In this document: one piece after another, positions 13,714 through 42,673 of the stretch
How the letters are laid out: each line of letters begins with the position of its first letter
How positions within the stretch are numbered: the stretch's first letter is position 1
Assembly: GCA_018105865.1 (NCBI GenBank)
Contig: CM030845.1
Coordinates: 7,571,890 to 7,635,889, forward strand
From: Metaphire vulgaris
Taxonomy: Eukaryota > Annelida > Clitellata > Crassiclitellata > Megascolecidae
Direction: 5' to 3'
DNA length: 64,000 nucleotides
The notes under the pieces: generated by a model
Told to the model about the DNA's origin: nothing
The model's database searches: none
What the model saw: the letters and a program-made list of their open reading frames with translations, nothing else
Position numbers and translations under genes: made by a program

Positions 13714-14135
13714 TAGTAGATCACTCATCAACACAAGTATTAAACAACAACTAAAGTTGCCAAAACAAAATAAAGGCCTAACATAAATCCATTCATTCTT
13801 CCATAATATGATTTACCTATAGATCATTGTCACACTGCAGCAAACTTACCCCTAAAGAACCTGACTCAACAATATCCCCAGGATGAGGAAGGCAACCGGG
13901 AATAACTTCTCGAAATTTATAATTTGAGAAAACTTCATCACTGAAAATCAAAATAAGGTAAATAAATTATCAACTCAAAACTAGACCACAAGATGCTAAT
14001 TACAAAAATGCTTTCAGAAAAATTCCAGACATAAGTATCAGATCACATACCTTATTGCTTCTTCAACTCCGTCCTCGGCCATATGGCCAAACTCATCATC
14101 AGCTACATCCAAAACATTTTCCATTGTCCCAACAG
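647..14135 (-). CDS. SBNO: Strawberry-notch (SBNO) family helicase-like protein, partial
   Basis: SBNO proteins are nuclear SF2 helicase-like ATPases that act in transcriptional regulation downstream of signalling. I read 22 exons on the minus strand (5' to 3'): 14135-14051, 13940-13850, 12783-12676, 12482-12396, 12201-12110, 11700-11632, 11423-11341, 11093-10975, 10348-10296, 10090-10027, 9470-9380, 9090-9011, 8113-8046, 7701-7591, 5133-5040, 4811-4689, 4371-4268, 3340-3175, 2879-2819, 2602-2473, 1366-1281, 762-647. They total 2,081 bp and keep one frame for 693 codons. Visible motifs are Walker A ([11 protein letters not shown]), a DECH box (IFDECHKAK), SATG motif III ([12 protein letters not shown]), [20 protein letters not shown], and the helicase-C-like [20 protein letters not shown] followed by [10 protein letters not shown]. 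The 5' exon(s) were not found: the first exon listed starts after an acceptor in phase 1. The C-terminal SBNO domain continues past the left edge. The introns hold retroelements, hAT-like elements and a tandem repeat. Confidence 0.93.
2473..2602 (-). CDS. SBNO: SBNO exon, helicase-C-like signature
   Basis: This exon encodes [19 protein letters not shown], then [20 protein letters not shown]. This is the most conserved C-terminal helicase-like segment of SBNO proteins, with the QxxGRxHRxN arginine-finger-type motif. The next exons (1366-1281 and 762-647) continue with [20 protein letters not shown] and [19 protein letters not shown]. Confidence 0.92.
3395..3590 (+). mobile_element. 3' tail of a non-LTR retrotransposon
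   Basis: The sequence encodes [20 protein letters not shown], then [13 protein letters not shown] and a stop. This is the typical extreme C-terminus of a CR1/jockey-type reverse transcriptase. It is followed by a noncoding tail ending in AAATT repeats. A minus-strand copy of the same tail is at 26013-26132. Confidence 0.7.
3616..3850 (-). pseudogene. Relic of a non-LTR reverse transcriptase C-terminus
   Basis: Minus-strand translation gives [20 protein letters not shown], then [20 protein letters not shown] and [16 protein letters not shown] with a stop. This is the familiar end of RTE-like or Jockey-like ORF2 proteins. Only the 3' end remains. It abuts the plus-strand retroelement tail in the same SBNO intron. 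Confidence 0.75.
5474..6910. repeat. Composite element with 3.3 tandem units of about 285-350 bp
   Basis: The phrase TGTTTGAAATTGGACAATGC recurs at about 5519, 5869, 6199 (one mismatch) and 6484 (variant). Between copies the sequence is nearly repeated, including TAGATATGCAAAAATTCAGA and CCACATATTCTTGTGTCCCC. The array is bordered by ATGGAGGGCACCAAAAGCC-ATATTGGGTGGGCC at 5474 and a related copy at 6563. The far end, 6815-6910, is rich in GGGTGGGCC and ends CACCCCCCATG, roughly complementary to the left end. Apparent ORFs inside are not real genes. Confidence 0.75.
7071..7190. repeat. Dispersed repeat (CAAATACTTGGCATGC family)
   Basis: Shared with 30293-30410: GATCAAC-GGAAATCGCCC-GACATTC, then GGCAAATACTTGGC-TGCGA and CAAATACTTGGCATGC. 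The function and superfamily are unknown. Confidence 0.7.
8171..8521. mobile_element. hAT-like MITE, CAGTGGTTCTCAACC termini
   Basis: Inverted termini CAGTGGTTCTCAACC and GGTTGAGAACCACTG bound 351 bp. The flanking 8-mers CTATAAAC and CTATATGC are partly alike. The interior has three copies of a TTTTGCTTGTCA-like motif. It lies in an SBNO intron. Confidence 0.8.
10975..11093 (-). CDS. SBNO: SBNO exon with DECH Walker B box
   Basis: The exon encodes [19 protein letters not shown] followed by [15 protein letters not shown] replaces DEAH in this family and marks the metal and ATP-hydrolysis site. The flanking intron phases match the exons at 11341-11423 and 10296-10348. Confidence 0.93.
12396..12482 (-). 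CDS. SBNO: SBNO exon with Walker A motif
   Basis: This 29-codon exon begins [11 protein letters not shown] and ends [11 protein letters not shown] at a donor reading GTAGGT on the minus strand. The GVGKGR P-loop is the SBNO form of helicase motif I. The acceptor CTTAG restores the CQRHQ sequence that the family expects after VMYA in the preceding exon. Confidence 0.93.
12930..13712 (+). mobile_element. 5'-truncated CR1/jockey-like retrotransposon with (AAT)n tail
   Basis: The ORF at 12918-13430 encodes the reverse transcriptase thumb and C-terminal region: [40 protein letters not shown], then [16 protein letters not shown] shift near 13428 is needed to continue into [20 protein letters not shown] and SLPTPL. 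The catalytic RT core is absent. The 3' end is an (AAT)n run at 13654-13712. It sits in the SBNO intron, antisense to that gene. Confidence 0.88.
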
Positions 14136-14400
14136 CTAAATTCAAAAGACAAATTAGTATAAAACAAACTCATAATATACTTTTCTACATATATATTTAT
14201 ATATCTATAGCTATCAATTGCAAATGTTACAGTTTTCTTTTCATATTCTTGCAGATAATCAAAAACCCTTTCGATTGATATATGTATTGTCAATATTGCT
14301 CTGATATTTGATTTAAAACAATTTGAGAAACTGTTGAGGGGTAAATTGTGTGAAAACAACATGGCTGCCAAAAAGTTAAGAAGAAGAAGCTCCTGAGCTG

Positions 14401-15217
14401 CAGTGTTGCTGCACCGATAAAAGACATTACATTACTTAAGTACAATTCTGACATCATCATTGACAACTTACTCAGTACTTTTTACTTGTAACCCAACTTT
14501 TTATTCAAATTTAGTACTTTTACTTCTTACATTATGTCTTTCACGTTTATTTACAAAAAATTTCTCAATGATTCGCTTTGCCTACTGGCAGTAGGTCCTA
14601 TCTGTTTGTTTGAAACTTTATACTGGGTTGAAACAACCAAAAACGTCAACATAACTATTGATTGTTTGAAAACTGATTTTCTTCCTACATGCAATCACAG
14701 AGCCGCAGTTAGAGCAGGCATGCTGGGGCAATTTTCAGCAGGGTTCAGGTTTTCTCAAGATAAAAGTTTTGACAACAACAACAAATTTTTTACCTGTCTA
14801 TGAAAAACCCTGGCGAAAAACCATCACTAACTCAACATTATTTTCCTCCTAAAAAAGTGGTTGAAAAATTAAGGACTTAGAAAATTGGCTATCATCTCAG
14901 CTTCCTTCTATATTTAAATCCTGCTTTGTGAAAAAAGCATTTATCTTAATGCAGTTAATGGTGTAAATGTGTACGTGTTGACATCTTTTAGCTTGTCAAA
15001 ATGCATGCTGCTTAAAAAGTAGTAAAAAAATGTGATTTGGCATGATAATGTGGAGTTGTTGATGATTCCGATCAAGTTTTACAAAAGTAACTTTTTGAGG
15101 TGTACTTTTTTACTTTTACTTGAGTAACTATTTTTATAAGTACTTTTACTTTATCAAGTAAAAATGACATAAAGTTGTACTTTTACTTGAGTTCTAAAAA
15201 CAACATGAACAACACTG
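14401..15217. mobile_element. hAT-like element with perfect 8-bp target duplication
   Basis: The 817-bp element runs from CAGTGTTG to CAACACTG and is flanked on both sides by CTGAGCTG. Subterminal AAGTACTTTTACTT blocks repeat near both ends. It lies upstream of the first recognised SBNO exon. Confidence 0.85.
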
Positions 15218-15225
15218 CTGAGCTG

Positions 15226-15925
15226 CAACATCAAAAGAAATTAAATAAACTACATCATCATTGAACCACTCAACATAAACACTTTTGATCTAATTGCTTA
15301 TGTCTTATTTATTTCAAACAGTTTCCCAATGATGTGCTTTGCCTATGGCACATTTACTATTTGTTTGAATTTATACTGGGTTTGAAACAACCCAAAATCA
15401 ACATAATATTGCATTTTATGATTTCATCTACCAAGGGGTAAGAGCAGGCATGCTGGAATGAATTTTCAGCAGGGGTGCAGGTTTTCTCAAGATAAAAGTT
15501 GTGACAAGGGAAAAAATTATTTGTCTCTGAAAAACCCTGACGAGCAAAAAAGGCCATCACTAACTTTACTTTATCCTCCTAAAAGCCTTGACAAGCAAGA
15601 AAAGGCTATCATCTCTCTTCCTTCTATATTTAAATCCTCGCAAGCAAAAAAATAAACAGCCTTATCTTCTAGGGGGTGCGCTAGGTAAGAGTAGCGTGGT
15701 TGACATCTTTTATAGCTTGTCAAAATTTTACCCAATCTGCAAAAAAATTTACTCACGGAAATATATATTCGCAACTTTTACAGAATCGGATCAAGTTATC
15801 AGGAGACCCGGTGTTTTAGCAACACGACGTCCCAGCCTCTTAACAAGCTTATATGTATCAGTGCACCCAAAAAGTAGTCGCAGAGTTCTAAAAACAACAT
15901 GAACATAAGTGTCAACATATACAGA
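15226..15925. repeat. Diverged second copy of the 14401-15217 element
   Basis: Internal blocks match in order: CAATGATGTGCTTTGCCTA, ACTGGGTTTGAAACAACC, AGAGCAGGCATGCTGG, GGTTTTCTCAAGATAAAAG, CTTCCTTCTATATTTAAATC and GAGTTCTAAAAACAACATGAA. The termini are decayed. Confidence 0.7.
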
Positions 15926-16227
15926 AATTAAATAAACAGTACATATTTGAAAGAATGACTAACATAAACAGTGTGAAAGTCAAAATTTGGCACAATAATG
16001 CGGGTTTACATCAGCACGCCCAGCCCGGTCTATAATCCTAAATACATCCACTTTTTGATATTAGCAACACTCCATATCTATTTGGAGGAACTACTTCTTC
16101 CCACTTTAATGACTTCTCCTTAGGATTGGAAGGGGACTACTTTTCTGGTACGACACTGGAGGCTGGGAAGGGGCGAATACTACTTTTCGGGCGGGGACAC
16201 TGCGCTGCTAAAGTACCGGAGACAAGG

Positions 16228-16875
16228 ACCGCCGAGAGAAATTCCAGTCCCCTCTGAAGGTCAGTCACGGACCCCTACCCCTAACAAGTGTGAAAAACTG
16301 GTGATGACCTTACTTAGCTTGTTAATCTTTTTCGGGACATTATGCAATACATGATCGGCCTGGGCCACTAAATGTCGCCGGGCCCCTATGTGCAAAACTG
16401 CTGATGACCTTTTTTGCTTGTCAGCCTTTCAGGGTTTAGGATGTTAATATGCTAATAATACGACACCGGCCCGGGCCCCTTTCAAGTCGCCGGGCTTCTG
16501 TACATTTGCCCCGGGCACGGACATTCTCCCCTGGACATTATCCCCCCGAACATTATCCCCCGGCAAAGAAGTAATGAACAATGTAAATCAATATCATAGA
16601 TCTTAATTTTAAAAAGGTAATTATCGGTTATCTGATGCCATGAGATGACATCAGTATCGAGGAGGCTTAGTGTTAATAGTGTCTGGTTTATGGACAGGTT
16701 TGATTATAGTCAAAACCCATATATAGAGTAAACAAAGGGGGGATTAAGTCCGGCAGTGTCATTTGACTCATTTCAAAGGGTTACTGGGGGGGTAATGTCC
16801 GAGGGAATTATGTCCAGGGGAGAATGTCCTACACTCATTTGCCCCACTGCCCCTCTCGTCCTCTCGACGGCCCTG
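16228..16875. mobile_element. Nested MITE pair
   Basis: The outer ends are GGACCGCCGAGAGAAATTCC and the rough complement CTCTCGACGGCCCTG. Inside, ACATTCTCCCCTGGACATTA at about 16520 is inverted as AATTATGTCCAGGGGAGAATG at about 16805. One element therefore appears inserted in another. The TGACAAGC motif occurs at about 16403. Confidence 0.6.
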
Positions 16876-17186
16876 CTGAAGGCCATACCTACATGTATCT
16901 TTGCTGAGATAAAAAATTGTCCACACTTCAAATAACCCTTTATAGATAAAAGCAACTAACCTATAATCACTAACCTAAACTAAGCAGTCATTTATTTTAA
17001 TTAAAAATATTTTCACAAATAAACATTTTAATTACATTTTAATATTACCAAGGCGCCAACCGTTATCCGTTTAAGACATGACAGCTGTCTTTTAAAAAAT
17101 GGAGATTCCAGGAGGCTTGAGGTCCAGCGCGCCTCGCCATTTAATCCTAAAGAAATGCTAATACTTTCTAAGTGGATTCTCAAGTA

Positions 17187-17880
17187 CAGTGGCGTAGCCA
17201 GGATTTCCGTAAAGGGGGATTGGTTTTGACTTTTCACCGTAACCAACTTTCGAAATATCTTGACAAGCAGTGTTTATTCTAGGCCTTCTCTGGGGGGAAT
17301 CTCCCAAAGTTTTAAATTCCCCAAATTTCTATATGTTGCATTGGGGGATGAAATTTTCCTTCAAAAGTGTGACGAGTGGGGTTTTTTGAGAGGAGGAAAA
17401 TATAAGGATATCATTTATTTTTGCTCGTCAGAGCATTGGAGATGGATATGAAATATAAATAAAATTACCTTTTTTGCTTGTTACCACATCCGGGGAGGGA
17501 AATATAAGGGTGACCTCTTTTTTGCTTGTCAATGTTTTTAGGGAGACAAACCTTCTCCCTCCCCAACCCCCAAACATTTCAAACTCCCCCTCCCAATGTC
17601 AAGGTGGCTAGAATAAACACTGCTTGACAAGCAAAAAGGTCAACCTGTTTTCCTTCTGAAATTTGCTGACATACAAAACATAAAAGATCATCCTATGTTT
17701 TCCCTTCTGAAATTTGCTGACAAACAAAACAAAAAAAAAAAAATAGGTAGTCATGCCTATGAGGCTTAAAAATTTTGATCAGCAGCCCCAGAGTTTTGAA
17801 CCTCAAAACCGCATCCGAGAATAAAAAATGCATGGAAACACTTTAAACAAATTTTTCGTCAGTGCTCAAGGGGGTTTAAC
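17187..17880. mobile_element. CAGTGGCGTAGCC hAT-like element, decayed
   Basis: The left end CAGTGGCGTAGCCAGGATTT matches the intact elements at 50693 and 52818, and the right end is degraded. It is interrupted by the element at 17268-17623. Confidence 0.55.
17268..17623. mobile_element. MITE with CAGTGTTTATTCTAG termini
   Basis: Termini CAGTGTTTATTCTAG and CTAGAATAAACACTG are perfect inverses. The 8-mer TTGACAAG flanks both sides. A lone left end of the same family is at about 51345. Confidence 0.85.
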
Positions 17881-20400
17881 CAGTCAGTAGTTGATATATA
17901 CTGTAATTTTTATAACAAAATTACTGTTCTCAGGTCAGCTTTCTGTATTATTTAACTTGCTCCGATGGCTGGACAGAAAACGTTGGCGGGCCAGGCCTGC
18001 GGATTGTGCATCCCTGGCATAGGCGAGGTTACGCTACGTTTAACATATTAATTATGTCATCGTGCACAAGACATATATAGGCAGTGATGGCAAAAGTGTT
18101 AGGCCCTTTGCAACTGCAGCAGTGTGCCGCCAGCAACATGTTTAGTCGCAAGAGACAGGTCAACGTTCCTTCTTGTCATTGTGATTACAGCATAATTATG
18201 TGTATGTGACTAAGTTTATTATGCCACGAATCCGTCTGGGCTTTTGCAAGCATGTGGTAGCCTTATAAACATATTGAAGTAAATAATTGCAAATAAGTTT
18301 AAAATAAGTAGAGGAACATTTCAGAAATTCAGTTTTAAAATACACCTTGAATCATGCTGATTATTTTTTTTCAGTAATACCGGCATCTGATATATGTAAC
18401 CTGACATATCTTTAAGCAAGTTAGAAATTTTATGACAATGATTCAAGCTAAATAATAAAAAGTTCAATAGCAACAGTTACAGTTAAACAAAAGATTATGT
18501 TTTCTTTGGAAAAAGATTCCCATAAAGAATCATAATGACAACTCACTAACACAACAACAGATCATTTTTACTTAAATTATTTATTGCAATAATATATCAA
18601 CAATGTGAAAACTATGTGTCCACTCCAAAATTACAACACAATTATGCTGCTTTACAAATTACACTTGAATCTCAACACCAAAAAGCCAGTAAAACTTAAA
18701 CTAAGATGCTAAACTTTCCTCCGAAAAAGTTACTGAGACTCAGATGATGTTACAAAAATACCCTAAACTTCTAAAACTTAATCAAGAGATCAACTAGATT
18801 ACTTTTCTGACATCTCTTGGGGGTGGAAGATGGCAGAGAGGGTTACGCGCTGGAGCGGTAGGCTGACAGAGCAGGTTAAAACCCCGTTAGCGCCCCCTAG
18901 TGGCTTTCACACAGGCAGTAATGCCTCCTAAGTATCTTTAAATCATGCTATTTTAATCCTAGATTCTGCATTTCAGCATTGTAACGTATGTCTCTTATAT
19001 ATAAGTCATAGATGGGGAGATCTAATTCCCAAGACACAAATTCAAATGCAACAATTTCATAATAACGATAATGCAAAAGTCGAGAATTACAAGCATATAA
19101 AAAAATTGTTGATGCTTCTCTCATCTGCACTAGAGGAAAGTAATGTCCTGAACATTGTTCATAGATTACCAGTAATAAACTCCACCCAAAACACCATCCA
19201 TAAATTTTGAACTTTCAGCCAAACAGCCGTAACCACCAAAGAGAAAATCCCAATGAAATACAGTACATGACCCACATTGTTGTAATAAAAACACTGTAGT
19301 AATTATTCTGTTACATTACAATACATACATTGTCAACAATAAGCCATTACATTATGGCTACACTTTCATGATGAGCAAAATCGGTGACCATTGTCAAAAC
19401 ATGTTACACTAATCTGTCCAAACTGTTCTGGCGACTCAACTCACTAGATTCTGGCTCTATAATGAAAAGTAGCTTTCATACTTGTTTCTTTATTAACACA
19501 GTTCTTGAAAATCTAACAGTTTGCAACTACAGTCTTGGCAATTCAAATGAATATACAAAAATTCATGACTGAACCACATGTGTTAAGGCCTCATCTCTAA
19601 CAATGCAACAGTGAAAACAATGCAAAAAATGCTTTTCACAAACCTTAATCAACAGCGGTAATGCACGTACAATGGTAATAAAATGCAGTGAAATGCAGTC
19701 ATTGAAAATATCTTAAAAGAACTGAAAAAGGACAAAATTTTCACTTACAGTTTGGGATAAACTGATCACGGAAAAACAGACTGAACACCTGTAGACTAAT
19801 TTTTAAAGCTTAGAAAAGTATAAATGGACGGAAGCAAATGTTTACAAATATAACAGTTATCTGCTTAGTACAAAACATCGATACACATAAACAGGAATGC
19901 AATGATGTTACACAATTATTACATCACTTCTTTAGTTGCATGATATACTGAATAAAACACTGAATACTGAGAATAGATTGTAAATTTAAGATGAATCATA
20001 CATGCATCACTTAAACCCACATCATTATATAGGGCTAAGAATTAAATCAAATACATAAGTTGCAATACTAGTTTAAGAGAATATCTAGTACATTAGGTCC
20101 AAATATTGCTAAGATAATGTTAATAACATGATATCAACTGGTCAAACTTACTAATATAACTTTGCAGTTCAGAGACTTGTATCAACTCCTTAAAATAAGA
20201 TTCCAGCTTCTTTATCTGCTAATAAAACAACTAATAAATATTTAAAACACCTGTAATTGCAGAGCATTACTGTCTTGCCTTAATTAATGTGTAACAACTT
20301 CCTGTAAACATATTTTTGTATACATTGCCCTGTGAAGAGGCTGAACTAAGGCCACTCATATGCATTGATGTCTAAGAAACAGAGTATGCATGCACTTTAG

Positions 20401-20619
20401 TTAACCCTTTCATTACTGTGGCAACCCTTCCCCCGATACCGACATAGGTACAGCGAAATTACAACACAGAACCATCTATCTGTACATTTAAATACCATTG
20501 CCGCATGCTGGACTGCCATACATTATTGATATATATGTGGCTACTTGGCCGGACGGCTCACGAAAAAAGACTAGGTCTAGGAACCCTTTGGGCTGAAGGG
20601 TTTGATGCGAAAGGGTTAA
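20401..20619. mobile_element. TTAA-bounded palindromic MITE
   Basis: It begins TTAACCCTTTC and ends GAAAGGGTTAA, with TTAA at both borders. This suggests a TTAA-targeting (piggyBac-like) superfamily. Confidence 0.6.
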
Positions 20620-21949
20620 ACATTTGCTTTCAAAGATATCCTGCAATTCTTGCAGCAATTGCAAACATATTTTTAAAAATCTGTCGCTTGAAAATATTCA
20701 CCATGCCACAAGCATGCCCATGATTATCCATAATTTTACTAAGGTGAACCTTTGTATACAATTTTAAAATTCTGTTTCTCAATCAAAACGCTCATATATT
20801 TGAAAATCAGAAAAATTCATTCAATTAATTAGGGATGCACAGAGTTTTAATGAAATTTCCATGAATTCACAATTACAGGTAATTTGATTTTTTATTTGGC
20901 TTATTCTTATACTCAAGCAGTCCAAAATATAACATTCGAAATGAAACAACCATAACATTCGAAACCAAACAACTTAACCAGAAGCTATTCAACCTGTACA
21001 CAAATACAATTGTTCAAAATTAATTCCTCGAAAAAGTTCGATCATAAACAGAAAGCATAAGAAACCACATTATGTAAAAAAAGAAGCCTTCAAATAACAA
21101 TACCGTCTTATCTCAAGACCCACTATCAAAAAGAAACTCAAAACTCAGGTTATAAATTAATGCAAACAACATATTCGTAGAACAGTCACCAATTTGACTG
21201 TTAATACAATCTTCCAAAAAACATCTAATGAAAGAGAACTAGACTCCTAAACCCCTGTCCTTAACATATTGAGCTAAGGCACCAAATCAATATTGTATTT
21301 CAAAATATTCATTTGAATCATACAAATATTATCTACCGGTATTTACATATTATGGATTTAAGAGACAGAGAACAAATGCTTATTCAGTTCATCAATGATC
21401 TGCATGTACATCATCATAAAAAATGTGTGATGCTGAAAATGAGGCCAATTCATTAAACTTTCTAGCTTCAAAGATCTCCAACACAGCAAATTGACAGCTG
21501 TGTCCCAATTGCTGCATATGATAATGTCATGTTTACAAGGCATCAGAGAAAATGTATGGACAACACACATAATAAGGTATGTATGACATTCAAAAGGTAA
21601 TATGCACTTTGTCCTCATGAAAATACAACATCTGAGGACAACATTGAATACAAAAATATCATTTAAAATATGCTGAAGAAGGAAGGCCCATTAAAATACA
21701 AGATTGCAGCTGGTTTAAATAAAATTCACTTAAATATTATACAGTATATATTTTTCCAAAGTCTGCGTGCATGTGTATGTGTGCAAGTGTGTGTGTGTCT
21801 ATAACCACGTCCTCATTGGGCAATGTGCTGCTGTGAATTTATAATCATTGCTATATATAGGTAATGTCAAATGCAACAAAGGGCAGACCTCAACGGTCAT
21901 CACCAACACCACCATTACGAGTGCAATGTTACTTAACCCTTTAACTGTT

Positions 21950-22190
21950 CATTTATCTCCTTCCCAACCCACAAGCTCCCTCTCTTCCTCCTTTTCCCTT
22001 CCCAACTATGCTACACAAAACTACCCTCTCCTTCCTCTTACTCCAATTTCCAACCCCTTCTCCTATACTCTTCTCAACCTCCCCCTTCCTCCCTCTCCTT
22101 TCCTTACCCACTCCTCTCTCATTCCCTATCTCCCTCTTGACTGTCTTCCTTCCATATTCCCATCCCTCCCTCCCTTCCCCATTTTGAAGC
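21950..22190. repeat. Polypyrimidine tract
   Basis: About 240 bp of almost pure C/T (CCTTCC, CTCCCTC blocks) on the plus strand. The long open frames here are composition artefacts. Confidence 0.75.
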
Positions 22191-23466
22191 AATGCTAGTT
22201 CCCAGAGCTCCTGTATTTGCCCTGAAGTAGACTCAGCCTTCACTCAATTGCAGTAGTAAAATGAGTAGTTTTGAGGGTGTAGTCAAAGGTTCAGCAGAAT
22301 GACTGGCCGCCATCCACCAATGAATGGCTTAGCCACCTATGGGCCTAATGGCCACAAAACTGAGGATCAGCACTGGACCCTACAGGCAATGAGCCTACAG
22401 GTGAGTCCTTACCTTTACTTTACCCTGTATTTGCAAAGACCATCAACTAGTCACAAATACTAACATTTGAACAAGTAGGAATACATCATATAGCACATGA
22501 TTATCGTGAGGAGGAGAAGGAGGAATATATTCAAGCAGGCAAACATTTTAACACATAGGAATTATATTTAATCGATCCAGTCTTTTCCCATGGCCAACTA
22601 TATGTGGCGTTATCACGACCTAGAAACCCGGCAAATGTCAGACTGCTCAGCAAGAAATGTTCCCGATCAAAGACAAATCATTGGACAAAATGCTAGAACA
22701 TTTACAGAAAATAAGGGTAAGAAATAGCAAGTTGCCCCGTCATTTTTGATGGGCAAACAACCAGCCACTAATAACATTAGTAATGAAATCAATGAAAGGA
22801 GCAAAGAATGATAACTTGTCATTTGACAATTATTCCACCACCTCTAGTCGCTTCTGACGGTTTGAAGCTGACTAATAAACAAAACCAGAATAAGACAAAT
22901 TATATTTATCTGCAATATCTTTGGAGGTTGGGTCTCAACGATGAGGTATGATACGAGATGCAACAATGATTGTAAAGAGGAATTACTTGTGCAGACTGCA
23001 TCAAAGACAGCAAGATAAACAAACATTGAGCAAACCAATTTCACAAATGGTCAGAAATGCAGTAAAGTATACAGATCAGAGATCAGCGATTAGTTATTAG
23101 TCAGCTCAGACACTGTCGTCACCTCAGAATATATATTAATATAGCTTCAAATTAGAAAACAAACCCTCAATATTTACACAAACATAATCATTATGCACTT
23201 ACATTAAGACGTAATTTATTTAATTAAAGGCCAACAATGATTAACAAACATAAACATCATGCATTGCAATCAGACAAGAAAATTTTTCTGACCTGATTCG
23301 CATCACTTCAAACTATGGTTTTAATCTTTAAATCACAATCTATAAATATGTAATTTTACGGGTGCGATCTCTTCATGCAGGTGACAACATAACATCTTGG
23401 TCATATTCTACAGAGACTATTTTCCACTTAAGAGCCAGGCAAAGGCCATAGATAGACAAATCCACG

Positions 23467-33189
<9,723 letters not shown>

Positions 33190-34145
33190 CTATAGATTTA
33201 ACCAGTGAATTCAAGAAACCATTGGACGAAAATTACTATTGAGCATAATAAATCTTGAACACAACTGCATGAAGCCAAATTTCAGTGACTGTATGAAAAA
33301 ATGCCCAATAACTCTAATAGTACTGCTTAGTAATTATAACTGAGCTAAATAATTAGTCATCATTACAACGCTCCGCCCACTCAATCATAACACACAATGG
33401 AATTGTACATCCTGTTGATTACAATTACAGGTCGCAAGCGGTGACTTCACCTTTCATTTCAAAGCTTTTTCCTTCGCCGAAGCTCTGCATTTGCTTTTAA
33501 TTCGTTTCAATCCCGATACGATTAATTCGATATTAGACAAGAATATTTTTGCAAATCCTGGCAATGTTTACTTTCGCCTCCCATTTCCAAACAGCGGCCG
33601 GAAGTACTCGACTACTCGTGCAAACGACGCATAGAGAAATCATAGTTTCTACGATCCCTAGGCTATGCGATTTCAAATCAACTCCACTCGAAGATTAACA
33701 CTAAATCGCATTCATGTTAGTGTTTGATATGAATCATACCATTATAAGTGGTTTTCACACAGGCTTAGTAAACCTCCTAAAACCACTTTAAATCGCATTA
33801 TTATTATCCGAGCGTTATATATTTTTCTATTTAGACGTTAAGCGAATGGACAGAATCATAAAAATCTTTCACTTAAGCTGATGATCACGAAGCAGTAAAT
33901 AAGTAAGTAAAATCTCGTTAATTTCTAAAGCGCTTTCAAAAGATGCACCGAAGTAGCTCCTTATTCCTACGCGCTCAATCTCAAATGAAGTAGCTATAGC
34001 CAAAGGTGGGTCATTCATGCCGGGTCATTTAATCAAAAGGGCAAGTGGGCAGTAAATTCCACGCCTATTTTAAGAAAGGCTAAGCGCCTAAAAATAAGCA
34101 GCTACTGTTGAGCTACAATCAAAGCGCTATGTAGATCAACGAGAC

Positions 34146-34190
<45 letters not shown>

Positions 34191-34458
34191 CCTCTCTAAA
34201 ACTCGGCTCCAAAGTACGCTGATCTACTTGTTATTTGGAGTACAGTCAATCAAAGATTAAAATATAATTATGTAATGATAGCTATTAACTATTATAAAAA
34301 TATCCCTCATAGGCCTTAGCCTATGCATTTTACACACTTGTACAACTCGACCTAGTTGGTATTTGCTCCGACCTATTCGGACTCCGTTCCAGAATTTCAA
34401 CCTAAGTTCGTGCGTCCATTCGTTTGTTTCTATTTCGAAAGATCTCGACGCTGACAAC
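33190..34458. promoter_or_regulatory. Head-to-head intergenic region, cytohesin and thiolase
   Basis: This 1.27-kb interval separates the start codons of two divergently transcribed genes, so it probably holds both promoters and 5' UTRs. I see no convincing TATA box for either gene. It contains a (CTTA)n microsatellite at 34147-34190 and a short dispersed repeat near 33747-33803. That repeat resembles 18895-18957: both have GTGG-TTTCACACAGGC followed by CCTCCTAA. No protein-coding exon is visible. Confidence 0.5.
34147..34190. repeat. (CTTA)n microsatellite
   Basis: Eleven tandem ACTT units between the divergent cytohesin and thiolase genes. Confidence 0.95.

Positions 34459-42673
<8,215 letters not shown>

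Larger units (their letters stand above)
17900..23466. other. Gene-poor interval, possible cytohesin 3' UTR
   Basis: I see no coding exon with splice support and few transposons from about 18540 to 23466, which contrasts with the flanks. On the minus strand an AATAAA occurs at about 18575-18590. A long cytohesin 3' UTR is one explanation, but this is weak inference. The interval contains a TG microsatellite at 21769-21803 and a CT-rich strand-asymmetric tract at 21950-22190. Confidence 0.3.

Noticed and set aside
21848..22243. Pro/Ser-rich ORF and its antisense Glu/Gly/Arg-rich partner
   Set aside because: Composition of a polypyrimidine tract explains both; there are no splice sites, homology or plausible start.
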